Shown here: positions 23,633-35,482 of the stretch, one piece after another | Layout of the letters: each line of letters opens with the position of its first letter | Numbering within the stretch: position 1 is the stretch's first letter | NCBI RefSeq assembly: GCF_029873635.1 | Contig: NC_080425.1 | Coordinates: 45,857,678 to 45,921,677, forward strand | Source: Malania oleifera | Lineage: Eukaryota > Streptophyta > Magnoliopsida > Santalales > Ximeniaceae | Reading direction: 5' to 3' | Length of the DNA: 64,000 nucleotides | Program-made: the position numbers and the translations under genes | Notes under the pieces: model-generated | Database searches by the model: none | What the model was told of the DNA's origin: nothing | What the model saw: the letters and a program-made list of their open reading frames with translations, nothing else

Positions 23633-25914
23633 TGTTGGCCTTACAAGACTTAAAATCTTGTTATCTTATTTTGATGCTAACAACAAGTGGAACTTAACAT
23701 ATTTGTGTGAGTAATGTTATCTCAGGGCTCATATATGAGAAAGTAAGGTCAAAGTGCTCACAAAGATCAAATAAAATTTAAAAGAGTCAAAGCATGGATT
23801 TAAAGATGATATTTTAAAACTTGAAGAAATTGAGGACATGGATGATAAGCCAAAGAAAAGTTAGAAGTCAAAAGAGTAAAAGAAAAACAAAGAGAAAGAG
23901 CTCAAAGAAAGACAAAGCATGAAGACTCAAGAAGTGAAAAGTCTTAGAAGTCTTTATGTAAGTACTTTAATATTTAAATATCGTTTGAAATATTATGAAA
24001 CTTTTAAGTTAACCACTTGGGCCTAAATACCTTTTAAAATACTTGGAAAATATTTTTATAAGGTCAAAAGACATTTCAAAAAGGTTAAAACTATTTTTGG
24101 AATGAAAAGCACCAAAAAGAGGGTTTTCCAAATGCAGTCATTTTTCATACATCAGCATTGATGTGCATTTTTATTTATCAAAAACTCCTTATTTTAAAAA
24201 GTGTTCAACACAAAAGTAATAGAATTTTATCTTAGCTTTCGTTTGACACCAAGAACATTTAATTTGGAGTTATGTATAAAAAGTTATGACTAAAATACTG
24301 AAGCGAGGTCAAAGCTATCAGCCAACTAAACACTATTCACGGGGGGAAATTCAGATGACTGAACAGTAGACAAAGCCACTTCAGATGACTGAAGTGTAAC
24401 TTCATACATCTAAAGAATTTCTTTATATGACTAAATTTTAAGTTCAGTCATCTAAAGATTTTTGCTGAAATTTTTTAAAGAGGCAGAACCACCTCAGACG
24501 ACTGAACCCGAGACTTCAGTCGTCTGAACATTGTTAACGGGCATAAATTTTAAAAGTTTTAATTTTTAAATATCCATTGTGTGGGCTCCAAAATTTTTAA
24601 AATCTTGGAAAACACTCCAAGGAAACTTTAGCAACATGGAAACAAGTTTGATTGCCTTATATAGATGGTTTTCCAAATCAAAATTCATCTAAGAATTGAC
24701 AAATCTGACTAAGAAGCTGAAAGCATTCTTGTTCTTACAAATATTTCTTGCTCACTCATTGCAAATTTCTTTTGCTAAGATATTCTGATGTGCTGATCCT
24801 TCCTCCTTCGAATTCCTACTGCTAATCCTCATCTAAGAAGGATATTGGTGAATTCTATACTTGAACTTCATTCTATTTCATATTGATATTTCTACATTGA
24901 AGCATATAGTGTTGAAATTGTACTAACTTGCTCTTTGTGAGAGTATATTTGTATGCATATTATATTTTGTTTCTTGTAGTTCTTTGACGTTCCAAGGATT
25001 GTTTGGATCGTTGGCTAAACAAGGGGATATTGCTTAGAGAGGCGGGCTCTAGCCTAAAGGAGTGACCGAACAAGGGGATATCGTTTGGAGAAGGCGGGAT
25101 CTAGTCTTAACGAAGGAGTGTTGTAAAGGATTGCTCTACCCATTAAAGGAATAGGTTTAGTGAATCGTTTGGTGGTTTGCCAAAGGCAAGGACGTAGGCT
25201 GGGTATAAGCTGAACCTCGTAAAAATCCTAGTTTCACTCTCTCTTTTCCTTTACTCTTTATTTTCAGTTCATATACAACTGTGTGGATGTTTTAAATATC
25301 TAAATCATACATACAACGTATATTTGGAAATCAAGTAAACTTAAAGTCCAATTTTGATTTAGGTTGCGGAAACCGAAAGGGAGTACGTTGGTTACACCAT
25401 ATCTTGCAGAAACCATACGGGAGTACGTTACTTGGTTAACATCCCAAAGATAAATAAACTGAGAGTTTATTTGAATTTTGAATATTGGGAATAGTGTGGA
25501 TATTGTGTTGATTGAATGTATATTACACATCTTATTGAAGAAGCAAATCCATCAATACAGGGCTTTATATCAGCAAATACAAATTTCATATATACAAGGC
25601 ATATATAAACAAAAAAATCATATTAAGTTCTTATATTACCAAAGTGTTGTATGTATTAATTTTGTTTTGGGTGTTTACTTTCAAATTGTGATTGATTGGT
25701 TTGGTTGAATGATTACTTGGATGGTTGAATGATTGTATGATTGAAGATTGAATTAAGAAATAAGCTTTTGCTAAAAGTTTGAAAAATCAACAAGAAGTTA
25801 AGAATTCATTAAAAAGACTTAAAAGAAGTTAAGAATTATTAAAGGGAATTAAAAGAAATTTTTAAAATCCAATTCACCCCCTCCCCCCCTCTTGGGACTA
25901 CACCTTACTTTTCA
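23633..25914 (+). repeat. 3' LTR of the SIRE-like element (2282 bp)
   Basis: It is the partner of 15919-18210, with the same ends and high identity. The palindrome array (24350-24528) is better preserved here, with exact TTCAGATGACTGAA and TTCAGTCGTCTGAA copies. The divergence between LTRs implies an old insertion, though I could not count it. Confidence 0.95.
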
Positions 25915-25919
25915 ATAAG

Positions 25920-26245
25920 GCCTATTGGGCGATTAAGAAGTTCAACTTCAACATGGTCATTGCTAGTTCCCATCACTGCCTCCAACTTAATGAGTTAGAG
26001 GAGATCTATAATGACTCTTATGAAAATGCCAAGATCTATAAAGATAGAACCAAGGCTTTTCACGACAAGCACATTGTTTTGAAAACCTTTAAGCCTAACC
26101 AAAAAGTATGGCTTTTCAATTCGAGGCTGAAATTATTCTCGAGTAAGCTGCGGTCTAGATGGCATGGTCCATATACTGTGACCCGTGTGTTTCCCCATGG
26201 TGCAGTCAAAATTGAAGATCCGGAGACCAACACCATTTTCAAGGT
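25920..26245 (+). pseudogene. Athila/Tat integrase C-terminal part
   Basis: The frame resumes as AYWAIKKFNFN and runs through a NELEEIYNDSYENAKIYKD segment and KVWLFNSRLKLFSSKLRSRW, then HGPYTVTRVFPHGAVKIED, the usual C-terminal integrase region of Athila/Tat. It is cut at IFKV by a minus-strand solo LTR and ends at 28163. Confidence 0.9.
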
Positions 26246-28067
26246 TGAAATTAGGAATAGCTTCCAAGAGGGGGGGGGTGTGAATTGGATTCTTTTTTAT
26301 TTTAATAATTTTGAGCTTTTGCTTATGATACCAAAAAAATAATTGATAACAGATAATCACACTTGAAAATACTGAAAATTAAATTAACAAGCCAATCAAT
26401 GAAATCAAAGCAATTCAATCACTCAACCAAGAATATTAGTGCTTTTGTTAATTTTCCTGTAAATTTTTACCACCTTCTTTGAACAAGCTCTTAGTATGCA
26501 CTTCTCTTGATCAAGATTTCCACAAATTAACCAACGTACTCCCTTTTGGGTTTCCACAAATGGTTAATCAAAACGTACTTTCTAAATATTAAGAGTCTTT
26601 GTTTCTTTCTCACTTTAAAACCTGCAACCTGCACTTTTAAATCATACAACAATAGCTAGTACAAAAAATAGAAAGTAAAGAATTGAGAAAGACACAAGGT
26701 TTTTACGAGGTTCGGCTTCAACACAGCCTACGTCCTCGCCCTTGGCAAAACACCGAAGGGTTCCACTATAATAGTTCCATTACCGGGTAGAACAATGCCT
26801 ATTTACAATCACTCCTTGGCCAAGGCTAGAGCCCGCTTTCTCTAAACAATATACCCTTGTTTGGTCAACGATCCAATAGCCTAGAATTGTCCAAAATCTA
26901 TAAGAGAGATATCAAAAAGCTAGTGTACAAGAGATGCTCACACAAAGAGCAGATTAGTACAAATTGAAACTATGTACTTCAAAAGATAAATATCAAGAAA
27001 GAAATACACTTTTGAAGCTTTACAAGAATTTCACCAAATTCCTTTTCTCCAGATGAGAAATCAGTAATCTTTCTTCAGGAATTGATGAGCAAGAGTATCA
27101 AAACAACAATACTTTCATCTTGCAAGAGATTGATCAACGTGAGATTTTAAGAGCAAGAGAGCTTGAGAGATTTTCAATGCTTGGTGTATTTTTGATTTAC
27201 AAGAACCATGTATTTGTAGGCTTCCAAGCAAGTTTCCTTACTGCAAGAGTTTCCTTAAAGAGTTTCCCAAGTTGTTAGAAAATTTGGGGTTCAAACGGCT
27301 ATAATTTAAAAAATAAGATTTTTAAAAATTTTCCCATTGAACAGTGTTCAGATATCTGAGGATTCGAGGGTAGATGTCTGAAGTTCTTGTAACCCTTTAA
27401 AAATTGAACTAGATACAGGGTCAGATGTCTGAAGAGAGGGTTCAAATGTCTAAGGTGTCAGGTTCAAATGTCTGAAGTTGCGAACGTCTAAACTACTACT
27501 GTCTGTTTTTGTTTTGATCCATAAAATCTTCAGACGTTTGCACTTAATCTTCAGACGTCTGAAGTAATTCTTCAGATGTCTGAACATGAAGTTCAGTCAT
27601 CTGAAGTTGCCACTTCAGACATCTGAACTGAAAAGTTCAGTCATTTGATCTGCCAAGAACTTGTTTTAAAAAATATTTTTCTTTAAAAACTGATTTGCTC
27701 TCATGATTTTTACAAGACTTGTTTCAATAGGCTTAAATAGGTCTTTAAGTCCTCATAATCTCTTGGAAAAGCTTCAAAACATATTTCAAACGATATTTTA
27801 GCTTTTGAAATACTTACAATACATTTCCTAGAACTTTGTATGCCAAGCTTGATATTCTCCTCAATATGACTTTTGAAGTTCTTTGCTTGAGCTGCAAATG
27901 TCTTAGTTTCTCCTTGAATCATTGATCTTTACTTGAACCATACTTGAGCTTTACTTGAACCAAACTTGATCCATTTTTCCTAAAACACAAAAACTCAACC
28001 TTTCCAAGTTAAATAGTCCTTTGTTTGTTATCACCAAAACCAATTGAAAAACCTTGTTAGGCCAACA
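26246..28067 (-). mobile_element. Solo LTR (minus strand), Copia SIRE-like
   Basis: On minus it starts TGTTGGCCTAACAAGG and ends ATTCCTAATTTCA. The target duplication AAGGT is at 26241-26245 and 28068-28072. It is related to the LTRs at 15919/23633 through its start, its CACCCCCC..TCTTGG 3' region and the GAGGACGTAGGC..GAACCTCGTAAAAA block (minus, about 26740-26700), but is clearly a distinct lineage. No partner LTR or internal sequence is present. Confidence 0.92.
27347..27649. repeat. Array of TTCAGACGTCTGAA palindromes, minus solo LTR
   Basis: About ten copies are visible, including the perfect palindrome TTCAGACGTCTGAA at about 27561 and several single-change versions (TTCAGATGTCTGAA, TTCAGACATCTGAA). 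The last five copies have a repeat period of about 21-24 bp. Confidence 0.88.
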
Positions 28068-28072
28068 AAGGT

Positions 28073-28163
28073 GAATGGTCAGTGTCTAAAGACATGTATG
28101 GAGGGGGTTAGTGAAGGACTCGTGGAGGAAATTCCTGTTAGTGACCTGGTGAGTTTGACATGA
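28073..28163 (+). pseudogene. Athila/Tat pol C-terminal end
   Basis: The reading continues ...KV|NGQCLKTCMEG.. after the solo LTR and stops at TGA 28161-28163. It is followed by the conserved Athila spacer around 28178-28220. Confidence 0.8.
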
Positions 28164-30100
28164 GTGTTCATTGTGTCTGGCTAAAAACAATAAACTTTGC
28201 TCTTCTGAGAGGCAACCCAAGTGTTTTTCTTGTTCTTTATTTCTTTTCGAAAGTTTCTCTATGTCGTATAGTGGTTTGGGAGGAAGTTTTCACTATTCCA
28301 TGATTTTGCACAAGTAGAGTAAGGATTCGGTCGAAAGATATACTGGGGGTGCAGACGTCCCCACTGAACCTAGTAGAGTGACAAGGGCAAACCTTGAGGC
28401 CTTCGATCAGGGTTCAAATACTCTACTATCCCAAAATATGTATCCCTGATCAGCCGAGATAGGCACCATGTTCTTATGGCACAATTGCTCCTTAAGCTTC
28501 GGTACGGACTAGGACTATGTATGGAATATGGGCCCTTTTTTGGTGCTCAGCAACACCAGTTCCTATGCCCATTTGGTCCACTTTAGGTTGTACATTGTAG
28601 GGTGTATTTGAGTCTAGAGTCATTGGATTAAGTCTTAGCATTAGTGTCTCAGTCGACCTAGGTGCGACTATAAGTTCACTTGGTGCGACAAGGTCTACCT
28701 CCCATGGCCCTTATATAGAGAAATTTGGCATTCTTCATAGAATAGGTCGACCAGGGCTTGACCATAAATCCTATCAGGTGCAAGTAGGGCAACTCTGGGT
28801 TAATCTCCAACCCCAAATCCTAGGCCATCTCGACCAAGGTGCGACTAGATGCCCTCTTGCGCGTGGCTTGGTCGACCATTCTAGCCCCTTGAAGCCTCAA
28901 AGTCCAAACTTTCACAGAATGGGTTGACCCCCACATGACCATGCCTCCTTTAGGAGCGACTTGGTTGACAATTTAAGTTCCCTTTGGCCTTAATTTCCAA
29001 CATCTAACCATGCTGGTCAACCAAGGCATGACCATCACAATAGTGTGGGGTGACTTGGTCGCCTATGTGTGTTCCATTTGACCATCGATTTAGCAAATCG
29101 GTAGAATAGGTCAACTATTGCGCGATCATCAATCCTACTGGGTGCAACCTAGTTGATAGCCTATTTTCCACATTAAGTTGGTGATCGACCAGACCCAATC
29201 TGGCGTGACCTGGTCGAGGGTGTTAAAATTGCTTTAAACACCTTATTAACTTGCGAAACCCTAAACCCTCATTCCCTATACTCTTCACACCCCTCATCAC
29301 ACCACCATCCACCTTCATTGCCTTCAATCCTAGTCCTTCTCCAACCACTTTTCACCGGCCTTTGGCACCTCTCCTACGTCCGGTGACCCTCTCCGACCAT
29401 CCTCCTCCATGTCTGACATTGAGTTCCCCTTTACGCAACGAGTTGCTCTTTTAGGGCGACCTCGTCCCTTCATCTTCTTCTAGTGCGACCTCGTCTCTTC
29501 TTCACGGGGTAAGATTTCCCTTCTTTAACTCTTTATTCATTCAGTTAGGGTTGCGTTGAGTTGTATTTCATTCTGAGAGTGTTTTTGAGGTGGGGAATTT
29601 AAGGTTTCATCGAGCTATGTGGCATTGGTGGTTGGGTAATATGCGTCTTAAGGGTCCATTGCCATACTTGATTTCTGTTCCCAACATGGTTATCTCACCG
29701 CCATACTTGATGTGTGTTTAACATCAATGCTATTAAATGCGAGGGTCCTTGGTTCAAATGTGATATCTGTCATGATCTCATATGCACGCACCACCTATTT
29801 GCTTAAGTGTTAGGGTAGTTGCTATGGAGTGGTCGCTGCGTCTTATACTGATAATTGAGGATTGAATGGCTTTAGTGACTTATTTTTAATACTTTTTGTC
29901 TTCTTCTGCCTGGACTGAGTCATTTGTCACGTTGCCATGTCACATTGTTACACTATGTGAAGATTCTACATCTGAATTATCATTAGGCTCATCATAATTT
30001 AATTATATGAACAAAGGGTCACATTCATCTTGCCTTACATATTCTAATCCTAAGTTATGCTTCTTTGCTGCTATTTATGTCTCTGCATGGCTCTATGACC
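28164..30100 (+). other. Athila spacer between pol and env-like region, with GGTCGACC/GCGACC repeats
   Basis: It starts with the GTCTGGCTAAAAACAATAAA...GGCAACCCAAG block typical of Athila. From 28651 to 29218 it contains about ten degenerate copies of GGTCGACC, many paired with a downstream GCGTGACC or GTGCGAC. The proline-rich open frame 29251-29454 shows no domain. No splice or start signal can be assigned. Confidence 0.6.
28651..29218. repeat. Degenerate GGTCGACC...GCGTGACC repeat array
   Basis: Examples are CAGTCGACCTAGGTGCGAC near 28650, AGGTCGACCAGGGCTTGACC near 28744, and ATCGACCAGACCC..GGCGTGACCTGGTCGAG near 29184. Similar units occur in this element's 3' LTR (33180-33372, 35620-35695). 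Confidence 0.7.
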
Positions 30101-31901
30101 ATGACAAGCCGCACCGATGCCTAGGCTGCTTCTAAATAGCCCTAGTCTTCCAATGCAGCCGCCAAAAGGAAAAGGATTGAGGAACAACCATTAGACGAGT
30201 CTACCTCTAATTCTGATAGGAATCCACCAGTAAAGGGCAAGAAAAGGGGTTGGGCAGCCCATAAAGAGTAGGAGAATAAGGAAAAAGGAAAGGGGGCTCA
30301 GCATATGAACCTCAACGATTATGACTTAAAGTTGATGTACACATACAAACTTAAGGAGACTCAAGCCCATCCAAGAAAGAAATGTTGCATTGATGTGCTG
30401 GAGAAGAGGAAGTATGACCACTACATGACCCTACCGACTAATTTCTACCATCCGTAGTTGGTTCAGGATTTCTACAACAACATGCAGCATAATCCCTCTA
30501 TTGGTGTCTGGACTACTGAGGTGCAGGGGATCTGGTTTAAGCTGACTGATGAGGTTATTGATATGACATGGTCGTATGACCAAATTGACAACATCCCATG
30601 GTAGCCTCTCGACTCCATCAACGTGCATCATATCATCTCCCATATGTTTCATAATACGTACTCTGATAGTTTCGGTGCTTAGAATGGGACATGCATGGAC
30701 TGAAACCGCGTGACATATTATTTGCTTCTGTTGGACTTGATTCTATAGTGCAACATTTGCGCATTCAAGGATTATTCAGGGAGATGGGGGGTCCATCTCC
30801 AAGTCTTATATATGATTCATCGGGATATGGCCTATAATATCCCCAAATTAATATTGGAGGATATGCTTACCTTCTTGGAGAAGAATTTGAAGCATCCTAA
30901 GTTGAAGAAGCCACTGTCAAAGCCTATGCGAGGCTAGCCTGCTAAGGAACCCAAGAGGCCCCTCAACCCTTATGCCCAGCTTATTATGGCCATCTTGTGA
31001 ACTAGAAGAATCAATCTGGGTGACGCTGACGAGCACATCCTGATTGGTGAGGTCACAAATGAAAAGACATGGAGTCGGAGTCTGAATCTGGTTGCCACAA
31101 TGCGGTTGTGGTCCATTTGAGGGTGACCCGGGGACATAGTTTCTTGCTCCTTAGTTTTACCCCAGGCCCAAGGAGAGACTACATCCTCTAGTTCCCTAAC
31201 CGGGCCTAAGGAAAGTTGATGTGTCATCCACATCTACTACTGCCCCGTCAGAGACCACGAGTCCTCCCACAGCTACCCCCACTAATTGTGTCTTAGGCAG
31301 GGGATAGCTTAGGTCGACTTCGTCAGGATTTCACGTGATTTACTTCGAGGTTCAGCAAGAGCTTTTAAAGTCTCAAGCCAAGATGAGATAGGGCTTCCAT
31401 CTTTTCACTGATTTTCTCCGCATTTGTTTCCCACGTGTAGCCGAGACTTTTGACTTTCCTAGTTTTGTAGATCTACCGCCCCCGCTTGTGACAACTGAAC
31501 CCCCAGCTACTACCACTACTCCTAGGACCTCATCTTTTCCAGTCCCTCCATCAGTTCCATGGCCTACCCCTCCAATGAACCCTATTGATATGGTCAATCT
31601 CGATGCCTCCATCGCGAGTGCTACGACCGATCTTCATGAGGAGGTTGCCACACCACCTGCCACTTCTGCGAGAGGGACTCAGTCACCTAAGATTCCTCTT
31701 GCATCTAATTTTGCACAGCCCACAGAGGAGGTTTCGCCTTCGTCGACCTTGTTTGTGGCCACTGAGCAACTTGAGGTGGAGAGTGTTGTCCCCGACCCTC
31801 CTACGACAGAGTATGTGACGACCACGTTGATCCTTCCAATTGATGTCCAGTGGGGAGATATAAACTTAGGTCTTGTAGCTTACTCAAGATTTGAACATTA
31901 A
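30101..31901 (+). pseudogene. Athila env-like region (ORF after pol)
   Basis: An ATG at 30101 opens a frame with a basic, low-complexity start (AAAKRKRIEEQ) and then a region similar in layout to the plant retroelement env-like ORF: LVQDFYNNM..NPSIGVWTTEVQGIWF, and later VHLQVLYMIHRDMAYNIPK at about 30790-30840. Stops in frame are mostly TAG. The C-terminal part (31488-31901) is a Pro/Thr/Ser-rich tail ending at 31901. No transmembrane or signal segment is evident in the decayed reading. The family call rests on position and a few motifs. Confidence 0.55.
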
Positions 31902-32967
31902 GCAAACCTTAGAGATGAAAATAATTCCCTAACTTTCTTCCCTAGTTTATTTCTCTATCAGTGTCACGAAGAAAATAAAAAGTTGTATTATTTGTCCCTA
32001 TTGGCAATGAAGAAAAAAAAAAAGAAAAAAACAAATTTGACGTGTAGAAAAAAAAATTGATGAAAAAATATATAGATGTCGGCTCCAAAAACAAAATGAA
32101 TAATGGAAAGTTGATGAAAAGAGAATGTCCAAGCTAAATACACAACATTCTTGCAAGTATCAAGTTTCTCTAGGTGTTCTGATGCATATGAATGGATTTA
32201 TGCATGGTCTATGAATTATCGATCTAGGGTGATCTTGGTAGGATGTGGTGAGTAGGTGATAAGGTGCTATGGTGAAGGACCCAAGACCTCGATATTAGGT
32301 TGGATTCCATTCTCTTGAGACTAGTTCGCTCCATTTTCTTTGTCATTTCTTCGATGTATGTAAAATGTTTGACCATGCATCTTTTTCCTCACATACGGGA
32401 GTAACCCCATTTTCATGAATGTTTTTTAGAGTATATCGGCAAGACTGAGTCAAGACAACCGTTCTGTAGGTGTATGAGGATTATCCAAGTGAAATGAGTC
32501 ATTCACTTTACACTTTCCTTGTGATTATGCTTGTTTATGCTAATATTTATACAATGATATTAACTATGGATATAAATTGCTAATTGATTCTTTGAGGTTT
32601 ACGATATCTGAATGGATATATCTTATTGAGGCATGCATGGGTGATTTTCTTTGAGTTGTTATTATAATGGAAGTATTGGTAAAGGGTCATGTTTGTGATG
32701 GTGCTATATGTATGTATGTGGAGGGGTATGTCTGTGTCACTTGCTTGAGTTTGATTGTTATTCACTAGGATAGGTGTTTGTGGGAATCACCCTAGAAACC
32801 CTCACGATACTACAACTCGTCCACTAGGGGCAGGGTTTAAAGCCTTACTGCATAAGGTAATGCAATCGTGTTTCCCGAAAAAGAGGAGGTAGTTAGGAAT
32901 TTATTTCTCTTTTGTCTATATTTCTTTGTTTCATTTGCTTAAGGACTAACAAAGTGTAAGTTAGGGT
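31902..32967 (+). other. Athila 3' untranslated region and PPT
   Basis: No coding sequence is seen. The end, TTTGCTTAAGGACTAACAAAGTGTAAGTTAGGGTTG, at about 32935-32970, is the decayed form of the Athila block that leads through the polypurine tract into the LTR. Confidence 0.6.
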
Positions 32968-33378
32968 TGTGTTGTGTTCCTAAATATGCTTATTTAGCCC
33001 CCCCATTTACCTATGCGAAGTTTCTATTAACTCTATAATTACCACTTCTTATTATTGTTCGGAGTTACACGTGGTATATTTGATGTTTCAGGAAATCAGA
33101 GTTTAAATCGAAGAGTTATGCAGTGCAAGGAGTTAATGCTGTAATTTGGAAGAATGAGGCTACAATTGCAAATCATAGCTCGACTAGGTCTCCATGACCT
33201 TGATTCAACTGCAGAAAAAGTTCCCTAATCAACCATGTGGTGTGACGAAGAAGTCACAAGGGCTGACCAATTCAAGCTAGAAGATTCTAGAAGGCCAGTT
33301 AATAACAGCTTCACAAATACCTTTGACCAAGGCGTGACCAGGAGACCATGGAATTGCGACCTGATCAACGATGCCACC
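32968..33378 (+). repeat. Athila 3' LTR, first segment
   Basis: It probably begins TGTTGTGTTCC at 32970 or within a few bases. It carries GACCAAGGCGTGACC-type units at about 33320-33345 that resemble the array at 28651-29218. It is cut at CCACC (33374-33378) by a solo LTR and resumes at 35483. Confidence 0.6.
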
Positions 33379-35477
33379 TGTTGACTCTATGAGTCCAATC
33401 CTATTTTGATAATGACAAATCACTTGGTATTTCATCTGTGCATTGAGATTGTGAATAGGAACAATATTTAGCATGCACAAAAGGTTAGAAAGTCATGGAA
33501 GCCATGAGGATTAAAGGATATACAACTTGGCACAATCCACGGAAATAAAAGAGTGAAAGAATGAAGATGCAAGAGGCAAGATCATCATGGGAATGGGTAT
33601 TTAGAATTGAATGTATTTACATATTTCATTTGATTTAATTCGAAGCTCAAAATATACCCTAGATTGACCTTAGGACTCATGCTCTCATGAAAATCTTTTA
33701 GGGGTTATTCTTTGACTTAGAGACTCTATTTAAAACCTCGAAAAATATTTAATGAAGAAGCAAATCAAGAAAGCAAAATTTTTTTTTGAAAATAAAATAA
33801 AATAACTAAAGTTGGACTGCCCAGACGACTGAGGATTACCCTCAGATGTCTGAAGATGCAACTTCAGACAACTAAATTTTTACTTCAGACATCTGAAGAA
33901 TTTCCTCAGAAGACTGAAGAATCAGTTCAGTCGTATGAAGAATTAATTGTTGAAACACAAAACAGGCATAACACCTTCAAACATCTAAACCTTTAGTTCA
34001 GTCGTCTGAAGTAGGGACTTTAGAGGTCTGAACCTTAAGTTTGACCCTGTGTCCAGTTTAATTTTTCAAAGTTGTAAGGAATATCAGTCGTCTGAACCTA
34101 CGGGAAGTTTAAAATATTGATCTTTAGCAAGAGAACACACGGGTTATACACTTGATCATATTAATCCAACGGTCAGGACTTATTCTAAGGCCAAGATTAC
34201 CTATATAATCAACCTCTAAACCCTAGTGCCCCATTGGATAATATTGAGAAACTTGAACATATTGCATTACGTTTGCCTACACTCCAACTATATTCATCAA
34301 GTTTAGGCAAATCATCTCAGCTTCTCGAAGGGATTTCTTTTACACATCTTGAAAGCAAGCTCTGGTGATTGAAGTTTGGTAAACAAGGGATTAGTTTGTT
34401 TTTTCAATATATAGATATCTTGAAGATTTTTCATATTTCATACTCATACATCTTTTACTTTTATTGAAAAAGGAAAAATTTATTTGAAGGATTTTACATA
34501 AAAATTTATTTTTGAAAGGATTTTCTAAACATTGAATATTTGAAGATTTTCAAGTTCTTATTTTCATTCAAATACCCAATATTTTGTTATTATGAAATCT
34601 ACTTGATTGAAAAGTCTAAAGGTTCTTAATATATATTTGTGAGAAATTATGTTGTGACAAATTGTGTTTAAATCTTTGCAATATTCAAAGTCTTTTATTT
34701 ATTCAAAGATTCAACTTCACAAATTATTTAATAGCAAGAACTTAGATCTTCATAATATTTAAGACCAATTTTATAATAAGATAACATTCGATATTCTTGC
34801 ATCTAGTAAGTTGAACTAAAACCCTAAGTTTTCCAAAGCATTTACTTATATAATTATTTTGGGAGATTTGATCAAAGGGAAATTTTGTGAAGCATATCAT
34901 TCATATAACGATTACATCGTTACATACATATTGAGCTTCAAGTTTTATCATATGGATATGTGTTAAGTTTTCCATTGTACTCACTAGCTTTGTTAGAAGC
35001 AATATTGAGTTGTTTTGCAAATTTGAAATTCTATATTATAATCACGGTTCGGGTTGTGAACCGGGTGAGGAGGAAGTTGTGCCTCTTGTAAGCAGCGGAT
35101 GTAAGGGAAGCTCCATCTCGGTTAAAGGAGAAGGGATTTAGTGGAATCCTTGAGTGGGTTGCTCAAGGCGAGGACGTAGGCGAGGTTGACTAAACCTCAT
35201 AAAAATTGTGTTTGTCTTCTCTCTTCCTTTACTCCTTTTAATTTCCGCAACGCATTTCATTACCTTTCTTGCATGTGTGTATGTTGAATAACCTCACACA
35301 CACTTGATAATTAACTAGGTAAAATAGAATTTATTGAGATAATAATTTGAATTAATTTCAAACTCTTGCAATTAATTTGTTAAATATAGAAATAGGGATT
35401 AAGTGGTAAAATAATCTTAAAGATTTTTAAAATACTCAATTCACCCCCCTCCTCTTGGAATTACAATTGAATTAACA
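33379..35477 (+). mobile_element. Solo LTR (plus strand), Copia SIRE-like
   Basis: It begins TGTTGACTC and ends GAATTAACA, with target duplication CCACC at 33374-33378 and 35478-35482. It shares with the other SIRE-like LTRs the GGCGAGGACGTAGGCGAGG block (about 35167-35185) and the C-run plus TCTTGGA near the end. There is no partner LTR. Confidence 0.93.
33821..34097. repeat. Array of TTCAG(A/T)C(G/A)(A/T)CTGAA palindromes, plus solo LTR
   Basis: Ten or so degenerate copies occur, for example TCAGATGTCTGAA, TTCAGACATCTGAA and TTCAGTCGTCTGAA, with a typical repeat period of 20-24 bp in the first half. Confidence 0.85.
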
Positions 35478-35482
35478 CCACC

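Larger units (their letters stand above)
15919..25914 (+). mobile_element. Gag-only SIRE/Maximus-like Ty1-Copia element
   Basis: LTRs are at 15919-18210 and 23633-25914, PBS at 18213-18224 and PPT at 23619-23630. Both ends are TG..CA and the 5-bp target duplication ATAAG is exact. Without the nested solo LTR, the internal region is about 3.2 kb and encodes only a SIRE-type gag. Protease, integrase, RT and RNase H are not recognisable between gag and the 3' LTR. It is therefore a non-autonomous form, or a copy that lost pol after insertion, and it would have needed proteins from an intact relative to move. Confidence 0.9.

Noticed and set aside
29251..29454. Proline-rich plus-strand frame
   Set aside because: It sits in the Athila spacer, the amino-acid bias follows C-rich DNA, and no relative is recognised.
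31373..31612. Gly-rich minus-strand frame
   Set aside because: It is the shadow of the Pro/Thr-rich plus-strand env-like tail.
16636..34097. CRISPR-like appearance of regularly spaced palindromes
   Set aside because: Units are only 14 bp, degenerate, with spacers of 7-15 bp, and lie inside plant LTRs. No cas genes are present.
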